Part shown: one piece after another, positions 1 to 7,813 of the stretch
Numbering within the stretch: the stretch's first letter is position 1
Layout: every line of letters starts with the position of its first letter
DNA from: CAXMMR01 sp965198995
GTDB lineage: Bacteria > Pseudomonadota > Alphaproteobacteria > Acetobacterales > Acetobacteraceae
Length of the DNA stretch: 64,000 bases
Assembly: GCA_965198995.1 (NCBI GenBank)
Contig: CBDAQG010000002.1
Coordinates: forward strand, 2,046,001 to 2,110,000
Direction of reading: 5' to 3'
Position numbers and translations under genes: made by a program
Notes under the pieces: model-generated
Told to the model about the DNA's origin: nothing
The model's database searches: none
Seen by the model: the letters and a program-made list of their open reading frames with translations, nothing else

Positions 1-855
1 CGGCCGGTCCCGCGTCAGGCTGACGCCGCTCGCGTCTTGCCGGTCAAACAGGATGGCGACGCTGGTGGCCAGGTAGATCAGCCCGAAGATCGCCGCGCAC
101 AGCCCGTAAACCTCGCCGGCAAAGCCCAGCCACCACGGCAGCAGGCTCACCGGCAGCAGCAGCACGGTGTAAATCAGGATCTGCCGCCGCGCCTCGCGCG
201 CCCCGGCAACAACAGGCAGCATCGGCACCCCGGCCCGCGCGTAGTCCTTGCAGGCGTAGAGCGACAGCGCCCAGAAATGCGGCGGCGTCCAGAAGAAAAT
301 AATGGCGAACATCAGCAGCGGCATCAGCGTCACCGAGCCGGTCACCGCCGCCCAGCCGATCAGCGGCGGGAACGCCCCGGCAGCGCCGCCGATGACGATG
401 TTCTGCGGCGTCCGCCGCTTCAGCCACATGGTGTAGATGAAGACGTAGAAGGCGATCGACAGCGCCAGCGTCACCGCCGCGGCCAGGTTCGTCGCCAGGT
501 ACATCATCCCGGTCGAGGCAACCGCGAGCGTCACCCCAAAGCCGAGCGCCTCGCCCGGCTTAATACGGCCGCCCGGGATCGGCCGACTGGCCGTGCGCGT
601 CATTAGCGCATCGATGTCGCGGTCGAACCACATGTTGATCGCGCCAGCCGCACCCGCCGCGACGGTGATGCACAGCACCGCCGCGATCGCCACCACCGGG
701 TTGATGTGCCCGGGTGCGACGAGCATGCCGATCACCGCGGTGAACACCACCAGCGTCAGGACCCGCGGCTTGAGCAGCGCAAACCAGTCGCGCGCCTCCG
801 CCGGCATCTCAAAGGCCGGCGCGGCACCCACCGGCGCGAGGACGATGCGACCCAT
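1..855 (-). CDS. ctaB: Protoheme IX farnesyltransferase (heme O synthase), 3' end cut by window
   Basis: UbiA-family membrane prenyltransferase that farnesylates heme b to heme O, the precursor of heme a used by the oxidase encoded beside it. 285 codons are visible and the frame is still open at base 1, so the C-terminus lies outside the window. The Asp-rich substrate/Mg motif NMWFDRDID (N74, D78, D82) and a later KDYARAGVPMLP stretch are typical of the family, as are repeated hydrophobic segments. The start ATG overlaps the ctaD stop (TGATG on the minus strand), so the two are probably translationally coupled in a ctaC-ctaD-ctaB operon. The function follows from family motifs and context; nothing looks abnormal. 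Confidence 0.93.
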   Translation of the reverse strand, partial: MGRIVLAPVGAAPAFEMPAEARDWFALLKPRVLTLVVFTAVIGMLVAPGHINPVVAIAAVLCITVAAGAAGAINMWFDRDIDALMTRTASRPIPGGRIKPGEALGFGVTLAVASTGMMYLATNLAAAVTLALSIAFYVFIYTMWLKRRTPQNIVIGGAAGAFPPLIGWAAVTGSVTLMPLLMFAIIFFWTPPHFWALSLYACKDYARAGVPMLPVVAGAREARRQILIYTVLLLPVSLLPWWLGFAGEVYGLCAAIFGLIYLATSVAILFDRQDASGVSLTRDRP

Positions 856-2474
856 CACCGAACCCGCGGCAGCTCCTCGAAGGTGTGGAACGGCGGCGGC
901 GAGCTCACCGTCCACTCCAGCGTCGTCGCCCCCTCACCCCAGTAATTATCGGCAACCGGCACCTTCGAGGTGAACGTCCGGTAGCAGACATAAAGGAAGA
1001 TCAGCACCGACAGCGCGCCGACATACGAGCCGAGCGAGGCGACGTAGTTCCAGCCGGCAAAAGCCTCCGGATAATCCGGATACCGACGCGGCATCCCTGC
1101 CGCACCCAGGAAGTGCATCGGGAAGAACGTCAGGTTCACGCCGACGAAGGTAACCCAGAAATGCACCTTGCCCCAGAACTCCGGATACTGATGGCCGGAC
1201 ATCTTGCCGATCCAGTAGTAGAAGCCGGCAAAGATCGAAAACACCGCGCCAAGCGACAGCACGTAGTGGAAATGCGCCACCACGTAGTACGTGTTGTGCA
1301 GGATCTGGTCGAGGCCGGCGTTGGAGAGCACCACGCCGGTCACCCCGCCGACGGTGAACAGGAAGATGAAGCCGACGGCGAACAGCATCGGCGTCGCCAT
1401 CTCGATCGACCCGCCCCACATCGTCGCGATCCACGAGAAGATCTTGATCCCCGTCGGCACCGCAATGATCATCGTCGCCGCCATGAAGTAGGCCCGCGTG
1501 TCGACGCTGATGCCTGAGACGAACATGTGGTGCGCCCAGACGACAAACCCGACGACGCCGATCGCCACCATCGCGTAGGCCATGCCGAGGTAACCGAACA
1601 CCGGCTTGCGGCTGAAGGTCGAGACCACGTGGCTGACGATGCCGAAGCCGGGCAGGATCATGATGTAGACTTCGGGGTGGCCGAAGAACCAGAACAGATG
1701 CTGCCACAGCACCGGGTCGCCGCCACCCTGCGGGTCGAAGAACGAGGTGCCGAAGTTACGGTCGCAGATCAGCATGGTGATCGCGCCGGCCAGCACCGGC
1801 AGCGACAGCAGCAGCAGAAACGCGGTCACCAGCATCGCCCAGACGAACAGCGGCATCTTGTGCAGCGTCATGCCCGGGGCGCGCATGTTGAAGATCGTGG
1901 TGATGAAGTTGATCGCGCCGAGCAACGAGCTGACGCCGGCCAGATGCAGAGCGAACAGCGTGAAGTCCATGCCCGGCCCGGACTCGTAGGTGCTGTTCGA
2001 CAGCGGCGGATACAGCGTCCAGCCGGTGCCGCTCTCGCCCATGAACAGCCCGGCAAGGATCAGCGCGAACGCCGGCACCAGCAGCCAGAAGCTGATGTTG
2101 TTCAGCCGCGGGAACGCCATGTCCGGCGCGCCGACCATGATCGGCACGAACCAGTTGCCGAAGCCGCCGATCATCGCCGGCATCACGGTAAAGAAGATCA
2201 TGATCAGGCCATGCGCCGTCACGATCGTGTTCCACTCCTGGCCGGAGGCGACCAGGTGGCTGCCGGGATGCATCAGCTGCGCGCGCATGATGATCGAAAG
2301 GATGCCGCCGATGATCCCCGCGCACACCGCGAAGATCAGATAGAGCGTGCCGATGTCCTTATGGTTGGTCGAGAACAGCCAACGCTGGGCAAAGGTCGGA
2401 TGATGGCCATGCCCATGATCGTCGTGCGCCGGGGCATGCACGTCGTGGCTTAGGTCGCGGGAGGAGGCGGACAT
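855..2474 (-). CDS. ctaD: Cytochrome c oxidase subunit I (aa3 type)
   Basis: Catalytic subunit of the aa3-type terminal oxidase in the inner membrane, carrying heme a, heme a3 and CuB. The 539-residue length fits the family. Visible marks are the N-terminal FSTNHKDIGTLY segment, the HPEVY motif with the His-Tyr crosslink pair, the GIKIFSW segment with the K-channel lysine, and HFHYVLSLG with the heme ligand histidines. The chosen ATG (MSASSRD...) begins 2 bases after the ctaC stop. A longer open frame upstream only reads through ctaC in another phase and has no homology. A His/Asp-rich N-terminal tail (about residues 10-24) precedes the first membrane helix. Confidence 0.97.
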   Translation of the reverse strand: MSASSRDLSHDVHAPAHDDHGHGHHPTFAQRWLFSTNHKDIGTLYLIFAVCAGIIGGILSIIMRAQLMHPGSHLVASGQEWNTIVTAHGLIMIFFTVMPAMIGGFGNWFVPIMVGAPDMAFPRLNNISFWLLVPAFALILAGLFMGESGTGWTLYPPLSNSTYESGPGMDFTLFALHLAGVSSLLGAINFITTIFNMRAPGMTLHKMPLFVWAMLVTAFLLLLSLPVLAGAITMLICDRNFGTSFFDPQGGGDPVLWQHLFWFFGHPEVYIMILPGFGIVSHVVSTFSRKPVFGYLGMAYAMVAIGVVGFVVWAHHMFVSGISVDTRAYFMAATMIIAVPTGIKIFSWIATMWGGSIEMATPMLFAVGFIFLFTVGGVTGVVLSNAGLDQILHNTYYVVAHFHYVLSLGAVFSIFAGFYYWIGKMSGHQYPEFWGKVHFWVTFVGVNLTFFPMHFLGAAGMPRRYPDYPEAFAGWNYVASLGSYVGALSVLIFLYVCYRTFTSKVPVADNYWGEGATTLEWTVSSPPPFHTFEELPRVR

Positions 2475-2476
2475 TC

Positions 2477-3319
2477 TCAGTGCTCCGTCGCAAGGGCCAG
2501 GCGAGACTGCGTCGCCGGCTCCGCGCTGCTGAACTTGGTCTTCGCCGAGGCGAGCCAGGCGGCAAAGTCCTGGTCGCTCACGGCATGGATGGAGATCGGC
2601 ATCACGCTGTGGTTGGTGCCACAGATCTGGTTGCACTCACCGAAATAATCACCCGGCTTGTCCACCTCGACCCAGGTTTCGATCGTCCGCCCTGGAATTG
2701 CATACCGCTGCACGCCAAGCGAGGGGATGAACCAGCTGTGGATCACGTCGCCGCTGGTGGTCAGGATGCGGATCTTCTTGTTGGCCGGGATCACCAGCTG
2801 GTTGTCGACCGCCAGGTTGCGCAGCTGGCCAGGCTTGAGCTGGTCCTCCGGCACCATGTAGCTCTCGAAATGCAGGCCGCCGGCATCGGGGTAGGTATAC
2901 TCCCAGTACCACTGATGGCCGGTGACCTTGATGGTCATTGCCGGGTCCTGGGTGCGGTCCTCATAGTAGACCAGCCGGAAGGACGGGATCGCGATCACCA
3001 CCAGGATCACCACCGGCAGCACCGTCCAAGCGATCTCCAGCGTCGAATGATGCGAGACGCGGCTGGCCACCGGGTTGCGAGTGCGGTTGAACCGGAAGAT
3101 CACGTAGGCCAGCAAACCGGCAACGAACACCGTAATGGCGACGATGATGATCGTCACCAGCAGGTTCAGGTCCTGGATATGCTGCTCGACCGGGCTGTGC
3201 GCGGTCTGCATGCCGATCTGCCAGGGCGACGGCGTCTGAGCCTCAGCGCCACGGGCAAGCAAACACCCCGCCAGCCCAGCCAGGAAAGCGGCACCGCCCC
3301 GTCGAAAAACCTGCTTCAA
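2477..3319 (-). CDS. ctaC: Cytochrome c oxidase subunit II (CuA)
   Basis: Receives electrons from cytochrome c through the binuclear CuA centre and passes them to subunit I. Residues 1-27 form a signal peptide (cleavage near GAEAQ), followed by two membrane helices (about 52-73 and 95-117) and a periplasmic cupredoxin domain. The CuA loop reads GECNQICGTNHSVMPI, giving the C-x3-C-x3-H-x2-M ligands, with the other His in VIHSW. The residue between the two cysteines that is usually Glu (backbone CuA ligand, side-chain Mg ligand) is Gln here. First gene of the visible minus-strand operon; its promoter should lie in 3320-3423. Confidence 0.96.
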   Translation of the reverse strand: MKQVFRRGGAAFLAGLAGCLLARGAEAQTPSPWQIGMQTAHSPVEQHIQDLNLLVTIIIVAITVFVAGLLAYVIFRFNRTRNPVASRVSHHSTLEIAWTVLPVVILVVIAIPSFRLVYYEDRTQDPAMTIKVTGHQWYWEYTYPDAGGLHFESYMVPEDQLKPGQLRNLAVDNQLVIPANKKIRILTTSGDVIHSWFIPSLGVQRYAIPGRTIETWVEVDKPGDYFGECNQICGTNHSVMPISIHAVSDQDFAAWLASAKTKFSSAEPATQSRLALATEH

Positions 3320-3423
3320 GAAACTCGCCCCGCTTCAGGCCGGAAGGCCGCACGCCCCCGACTATCGGACAGGCTCGCACAGATCAAGATAGGTGTGCGG
3401 TCTCAGGGGCAAAGGCTCAGGGC

Positions 3424-3691
3424 AGGAAAAGGCCAGGGCTCCCCCTCCGTGAGCCTTTCCAACTGCGCTTTACGCAGTCGGAACCTTTGGCTCACTCCGC
3501 CCTGGACCCGCTGGGGGCGGCGCCCCCAGACCCGCGTCAGTAAGATTGAAAACTCGATCTCCCTGGCTCGGCGAAGCCATTCAATGTCTGTCTGATACGG
3601 CACAGCCATCACCACGGGAACATGAATAATAAACGGATTTCAAAGGCTCCGCCTTTGATGGGGTCAAGGGGCAAAGCCCCTTGCCTTGCCT
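3424..3691. repeat. Family A palindromic element, full-length, with nested palindrome
   Basis: Full-length copy between ctaC and the methyltransferase gene. The left end (GGCCAGGG...CCCTGGACCC) has its hairpin loop expanded by a second palindrome (about 3449-3497, GTGAGCC...GGCTCAC). Next come a GGGGGC-GGCGCCCCC hairpin, the internal TCGGCGAAGCCA motif (3568-3580), the AAAGGC-TCC-GCCTTT hairpin (3642-3656) and a right end CAAGGGGC-AAA-GCCCCTTG. The right edge touches the stop codon of the methyltransferase gene. Confidence 0.85.
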
Positions 3692-4379
3692 AATTTCGCA
3701 GCCCGACGAGGGTGAACAGCCCCCCCGGCGGAATCGGCTCCGACACCGCGCCGGCGATTTCATCAGGCTCCAGCAGGCTGCCGATCGAGAAGTCCGGATG
3801 CCAGCCCAGCGCCTTGGAGGCCGGCGCCAGCGCGCGTTCGATCCACCAGCGCGGCCCGCGCTCGGCGGCGAAGTGGTTGACGAACAGGATGTGGCCGCCG
3901 GGCCGCACCACCCGCCGCATCTCGGCCAGCAGGCGCCGCGGGTTCGGCACCACGGAGGAGACGAACATCGCCACCGCGCAGTCGAACGCGCCGTCGCAGA
4001 ACTCCGTCTGCTCGGCATCCATGACCAGCAGCGCCTCGACGTTCAGCAGCCGCTCGCGGGTCACCCGTTCGCGCGCCCGCGCCAGCATCTCGGAGGACAG
4101 GTCGATCCCGGTGACCCGCTTGGCCGGGTCGTAGCGCGGCAAAGCGAGGCCGGTGCCCACGCCGACCTCGAGCACATGCACCGCGTCGGTCGCGTTGACC
4201 GCGGCGACGGCGCGGCGGCGGCCAAGCGCGGAGATGCCGCCGAAGACGGTGTCATAGACGCCCGCCCAGCGCGCATAGGCGGCGCGCACCGCGTCGGCGT
4301 CCAGGGCGTGCAGCGGGGTGAGGCGGGACTGGTCCACGGCATACCCTGAGTTGGAGGCACGCTCGTAGACAAAGCGCAC
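3690..4379 (-). CDS. pmtA: SAM-dependent methyltransferase, PmtA-like (phosphatidylethanolamine N-methyltransferase)
   Basis: Class I Rossmann methyltransferase of 229 residues. The SAM-binding motif I is VLEVGVGTGLALP (69-81), followed by an acidic motif II (TGIDLSSEML) and VVRPGGHILFVNHF. The ARWAGVYDTVFG start of the domain and the overall pattern match the Rhodobacter-type phosphatidylethanolamine methyltransferase, which methylates PE toward phosphatidylcholine. A GTG at 4337 is an alternative start that would remove 14 weakly conserved residues. The stop codon lies on the edge of a family A element. The methyltransferase fold is certain; the lipid substrate is inferred from family resemblance. 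Confidence 0.8.
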   Translation of the reverse strand: MRFVYERASNSGYAVDQSRLTPLHALDADAVRAAYARWAGVYDTVFGGISALGRRRAVAAVNATDAVHVLEVGVGTGLALPRYDPAKRVTGIDLSSEMLARARERVTRERLLNVEALLVMDAEQTEFCDGAFDCAVAMFVSSVVPNPRRLLAEMRRVVRPGGHILFVNHFAAERGPRWWIERALAPASKALGWHPDFSIGSLLEPDEIAGAVSEPIPPGGLFTLVGLRN

Positions 4380-4449
4380 GCCACCGGCAAGGGCGATCGC
4401 GCCCCCGCCCGTCGCACGGCCCGGTCGTTCAGGCCCGTCTCAGGCGCGT

Positions 4450-4659
4450 CTAGGGCGCGTCCGAGAGGTTGACCGCGGCGGCGCGGCCGTTCTGCTGCTG
4501 CTCCACCTCGAAGCCAACCCGCTGCCCCTCATTGAGGTTGCGCAGCCCCGCCTTCTGCACCGCGCTGATGTGGACGAAGATGTCCTTGCCGCCGGTCTCG
4601 GGAGCAATGAAGCCGTAACCCTTGGTCGGATTGAACCACTTGACCGTACCGTTCAGCAT
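4450..4659 (-). CDS. Cold-shock-type RNA-binding protein
   Basis: A 69-residue single OB-fold cold-shock domain. RNP1-like KGYGFIAP (13-20) and RNP2-like DIFVHIS (26-32) are both present, with the aromatic residues that stack on single-stranded nucleic acid. Starts at ATG 4659 (MLNGTVKWFN), the usual N-terminus of the family; the longer upstream frame is leader sequence. Predicted RNA chaperone or transcription antiterminator in the cytoplasm. Monocistronic, with a long gene-free stretch upstream that could hold the long 5' leader typical of csp genes. Confidence 0.93.
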   Translation of the reverse strand: MLNGTVKWFNPTKGYGFIAPETGGKDIFVHISAVQKAGLRNLNEGQRVGFEVEQQQNGRAAAVNLSDAP

Positions 4660-4969
4660 CGGCGTGCACCTTTGTCGTGCGGCGGGCGGCGGGGTTTGAT
4701 CCCTGTCCGGCGCCGCTGGTTGAACGTCCGTGCACTCTCGTGCACGCTCCCGAAAGCAGGTCCGGCGGCCTGTCGCGCCGGTTCTCTGCCCCGCGCCGAC
4801 GATAGGCGACGATGATCGGCCCGGCAACGAGCCTGTTGGGCAACCGGCCGACGATATCGCCGTGGCGGTTGCGCCTCACGTGAGCTTGAACCAGGAGGCA
4901 GGGACGGATGGCCAGGCAAGGATGCCCCAGGGCGCGTGACGCCAGGCGCGTCGGCAGGATGCGGCGCCG
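4660..4969. other. Gene-free region upstream of the cold-shock gene
   Basis: About 310 bases with no convincing ORF in either direction. It is probably the promoter and 5' leader of the minus-strand cold-shock gene, plus sequence upstream of the small plus-strand ORF at 4970. No clear promoter hexamers or terminator could be picked out by eye. Confidence 0.4.
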
Positions 4970-5086
4970 ATGCCGGGCGTAAACTGGTTCCTCGCCCTGC
5001 TGGCGCTCTGCGTCTGGACCGGCGCCTTCGGCTGGTATTTCTACCCCCTGATCAGGGACTACGTCCGCAAGCGCACCCGCCGCTAG
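4970..5086 (+). CDS. Small single-pass membrane protein, hypothetical
   Basis: A 38-codon ORF starting ATG 4970. Residues 5-27 are strongly hydrophobic (VNWFLALLALCVW...GWYFYPLI) and are followed by a basic tail (RDYVRKRTRR), the pattern of an N-out/C-in single-pass inner-membrane peptide. It sits 45 bases before dut on the same strand. I do not recognise it as a named family. The amphipathic order (hydrophobic helix, then Arg/Lys tail) argues for a real gene, but its small size and lack of a strong Shine-Dalgarno keep confidence low. Confidence 0.4.
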   Translation: MPGVNWFLALLALCVWTGAFGWYFYPLIRDYVRKRTRR

Positions 5087-5131
5087 CCGCACCCCCGGCC
5101 GCCGGCCACACCGCACAGCAAGGCCCAGCGC

Positions 5132-5599
5132 GTGGACATCGACGTCGAGATCCTGATACTGGACCCGCGCCTGCACGCGTGGGGGATCCCCCGCTACCAC
5201 TCGGCGCTGGCCGCCGCGGTCGACCTGCACGCCTGCCTCGAGGCGCCGCTGACCCTGCCGAGCGGCGCCCCGGCGGTGCTGATCCCGGCCGGCTTCGCCC
5301 TGCACATGGCCCGCGCCGACCTCGCCGCGGTGATCCTGCCGCGCTCGGGCGCCGGCCACCATCGCGGCCTGGTGCTCGGCAACTCGGCCGGCCTGGTCGA
5401 CGCCGACTATCTCGGCCCGATCACCATCAGCGCCTGGAACCGCAACCCGCCCGGCACGCCGCCCATCCTGATCGCGCCCGGCGAGCGCATCGCCCAGATG
5501 CTGTTCGTCCCCGTGCTACGCCCCCACCTGCGCACGGTCGACGCCTTCTCGCTCCCCTCCACCCGCGGCGCCGCCGGCTTCGGCTCCACCGGAGCGTAG
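5132..5599 (+). CDS. dut: dUTP diphosphatase
   Basis: Hydrolyses dUTP to dUMP and pyrophosphate, keeping uracil out of DNA and feeding dTMP synthesis. The 155-residue trimeric-dUTPase pattern is complete. Motif 1 is AAVDLHA, motif 2 PRSG (70-73), motif 3 GLVDADY (87-93) with catalytic Asp90, motif 4 PGERIAQM (117-124) and motif 5 RGAAGFGSTG (145-154), the glycine-rich tail that closes over the active site. Motif 1 has Ala where Gly is more common. Same-strand neighbours are the small membrane ORF and the truncated acyltransferase. Confidence 0.95.
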   Translation: MDIDVEILILDPRLHAWGIPRYHSALAAAVDLHACLEAPLTLPSGAPAVLIPAGFALHMARADLAAVILPRSGAGHHRGLVLGNSAGLVDADYLGPITISAWNRNPPGTPPILIAPGERIAQMLFVPVLRPHLRTVDAFSLPSTRGAAGFGSTGA

Positions 5600-5666
5600 G
5601 GCAGCCCTGCAGGGCCGAGTCTCGAAAACCTGCCTGCACGGGGCGCGGTCGTGCTAGAGGGCGCGA

Positions 5667-6107
5667 ATGTCCGAAGCCCGGCTGCCTCGTCTGGAGTGGC
5701 TGGACCTGGCGCGCGGCCTCGGCGTCATCCTTGTGGTGCTCGGCCACGTGCTGAGCGGGCTCACCCGGGCCGGGCAGTTCCCAGACGGCCCGCTCGCCAC
5801 CTGGACCGAGTACGCCCTCTACACCTTCCACATGCCGCTGTTCTTCTTCCTGACCGGGCTGAACGCGCCGCACAGCCTGCAGCGCGGGCCGAAATCGTTC
5901 CTCGCCGCCAAGGGGTGGACGATCGCCTACCCCTACATGCTGTGGTCGCTGCTGCAGGGCGGCGGCGGCGCTAGCCCGGCTGCGGCCGCTGCCGCCGCTC
6001 GGCCTGCGCCCTGGCCGCGCCGACGCATGCGGCAGCAGACGGGAGCCCCGCAGCCCCAGGTTGCGGCGATGAGCCCGGACAGGCTGCGCAGCGTTCCAAT
6101 CGCCTGA
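5667..6107 (+). pseudogene. Truncated acyltransferase family 3 protein (OafA/YrhL type)
   Basis: The first ~98 codons match the start of acyltransferase-3 membrane proteins: RLEWLDLARGLGVILVVLGH with the family's histidine, then TFHMPLFFFLTGL and a KGWTIAYPYMLWSLLQGG segment. Similarity stops near 5965. The rest is a low-complexity Ala/Pro/Arg tail (GGGGASPAAAAAAARPAP...) with no membrane character. Family members have about 330-400 residues and about ten membrane helices, so some three quarters of the gene is missing. This looks like a deletion or recombination junction, and the protein cannot be a working acyltransferase. Confidence 0.75.
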
Positions 6108-6213
6108 GCAAACTGTCATAATTCCGCCGTAGCGCCTCATTACGATCGCGCAGCCGATCGCGCTGTACCGCCGGATCGCGCGCGTCGCCCGGGGCCCGCA
6201 TCGACACAGGCAT
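5971..6213 (-). CDS. Hypothetical 80-residue protein (doubtful)
   Basis: Minus-strand ORF from ATG 6213. The N-terminal half (DPAVQRDRLRDRNEALRRNYDSL split over residues 13-35) is charged and heptad-like, suggesting a short coiled coil; the C-terminal half is Ala/Gln/Arg-rich and low in complexity. It lies opposite the aberrant tail of the truncated acyltransferase, so it may be the flanking sequence that was joined to that gene. I do not recognise a family and codon bias in such GC-rich DNA is weak evidence; it may not be a gene. Confidence 0.25.
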   Translation of the reverse strand: MPVSMRAPGDARDPAVQRDRLRDRNEALRRNYDSLLRRLERCAACPGSSPQPGAAGLPSAAACVGAARAQAERRQRPQPG

Positions 6214-6286
6214 GACGGAGACCCTCGCATGGCCGTGACCGCCGCCCGCCCGCCCCGGACGCAAGACCCATCGCACAGACCGGTCG

Positions 6287-7726
6287 ATGCCTGATCCGCG
6301 CGTCCTCTCGGCCCCGGCCAGACTGCCGCCGGCCGCCCCGCGGCGGAGCCCGACAGCCGCAACCCCCTGGGCGGCCTGGCTTGCCCAATACGGCCTGCTC
6401 GCCGGCTTCCTCCTGGTCACGATCGGGCTATCCGGCAGCAGCATCGACCGCCCGGTCTTCATCGCCGGCTGCACCGGCCTCGCCTACCTGGCCTGGCGCC
6501 GCGGCGTCGCCGCCCATCTCGAGCTTGTCATCATCCTGTTCGTCGCCGCCCCCCTGCTGCGCCGGATCACCGACTACCACGTCGGCTGGGACCCCAGCGG
6601 CGTCATGCTCGTCGGACCGCTGCTCGCCCTGCTGGTTCCCTGCAGCGAGCTCTACACCCTGCTGATCGAGCGCGGCCGCGCCCGCGGCGTCCGCCTGCAG
6701 CCCCTCCTCATCTACGGCGCCTGCATCGTCTGGGCCTGGGCGATCTCGTCGCTGCAGGGCCAGGTCGTCCCGTCCTCCATCGCCGCGGTGAAGCTCGCCG
6801 CGCCGCTGCTCTACGCCATCTGGCTGGTCGCCCGTCGCGAGCCCACCGCCGCCCTCGCCGGCGCCACCCGCGCCTTCACCATCATCCTGCCGGTGATCGG
6901 CGTCTACGGCGTCATGCAGTGGCTCAACCCCGCCGAGTGGGACCGCTACTGGATGCTGATGGCGCCGATGGATTCGATCGGACTACCGCTGCCCAAGCAG
7001 GTCCGCGTGTTCGGCCCGCTCAACTCGCCGGCCTCCTACGCCATGTTCATCACCTGCGGCCTGCTGCTGGTGATGAACGCCCGTCGCGGCCTGCTCACCT
7101 TGCTGATCGCCGCCCCCGCCTGCCTCGGCCTGCTGCTCTCGCAGTTCCGCACCGCCTGGATCGGACTGATTATCGGCCTGATGTTCTTCCTCGTCCTGCC
7201 CAGCACCCGCCGGCGCTCCGGCTTGTTCGTGCTGTTCATGGTCGCCGCCGTCACCATCACCGCCACCGCAACCCCGTTCGCCGACGTCGTCACCAAGCGC
7301 CTGGAGACGCTGCAATCCTCACCCACCGAGGACGGCAGCGGCTCGGCCCGGCTGGAGCAGGGCGACTACCTCTACGCCCACCTGGAAGACTTCGTCGTCG
7401 GCTACGGCTTCATCCCGCAATCCAGCAACGGCAAGCTGGAGCAGAACCTCTCCATCGTCGACGGCGCCATCGTCATCTCGATCATCGACATGGGGCTCGT
7501 CGTCGGCACCCTGTCGCTAGTCGCCCTCGCCTGGGCCAGCCTGGCCGCCATGCGTCAAAGCTGGACGGTGCGCGAGCCGCTCTTCGTCGCCGCCGGCGGC
7601 ATCGTCGCGGCCCAGCTTATCGACATGCCGCTGACCAGCGTCACCACCGGAGAACTCGGCTTCCTGACCTGGACGTTCATCGCAATTCTCACCAGCTTAG
7701 GACGCAAGCAAGAGGTTCTTTTTTGA
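6287..7726 (+). CDS. O-antigen ligase / Wzy-like polysaccharide polymerase family membrane protein
   Basis: A 479-residue polytopic inner-membrane protein with about 10-12 hydrophobic helices. Between them is a large loop (about residues 325-395) holding RLEQGDYLYAHL and GYGFIPQSSN, in the place where Wzy/WaaL proteins carry their periplasmic loop. The segment SQFRTAWIGLIIGLMFF (about 285-300) resembles the conserved Arg-containing helix of the O-antigen ligase domain. Predicted role: polymerising or ligating surface polysaccharide. The last codons (GAG GTT CTT TTT TGA) fall in a family B repeat, so the QEVLF end and the stop are repeat-derived. Substrate unknown; no sugar gene cluster is adjacent. 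Confidence 0.7.
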   Translation: MPDPRVLSAPARLPPAAPRRSPTAATPWAAWLAQYGLLAGFLLVTIGLSGSSIDRPVFIAGCTGLAYLAWRRGVAAHLELVIILFVAAPLLRRITDYHVGWDPSGVMLVGPLLALLVPCSELYTLLIERGRARGVRLQPLLIYGACIVWAWAISSLQGQVVPSSIAAVKLAAPLLYAIWLVARREPTAALAGATRAFTIILPVIGVYGVMQWLNPAEWDRYWMLMAPMDSIGLPLPKQVRVFGPLNSPASYAMFITCGLLLVMNARRGLLTLLIAAPACLGLLLSQFRTAWIGLIIGLMFFLVLPSTRRRSGLFVLFMVAAVTITATATPFADVVTKRLETLQSSPTEDGSGSARLEQGDYLYAHLEDFVVGYGFIPQSSNGKLEQNLSIVDGAIVISIIDMGLVVGTLSLVALAWASLAAMRQSWTVREPLFVAAGGIVAAQLIDMPLTSVTTGELGFLTWTFIAILTSLGRKQEVLF

Positions 7727-7810
7727 AAAAAAGAACCAAAAAACTGTGATTGACGAAGGTTCTTCTTATTACGAAAAGTTCTTGGTTCTTTTTTGCAAAA
7801 AAGAACCGCT
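7712..7810. repeat. Family B AT-rich inverted hairpin element
   Basis: Left hairpin GGTTC...GAACC followed by AAAAAAC, a ~30-base unrelated spacer, then AAAAGTTCTT and the right hairpin GGTTC...GAACC. Diverged in the right half relative to other copies. It overlaps the 3' end of the O-antigen-ligase-like gene and lies between that gene and the convergent ydcF-like gene, so it may terminate transcription from both sides. Confidence 0.85.
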
Positions 7811-7813
7811 TCC

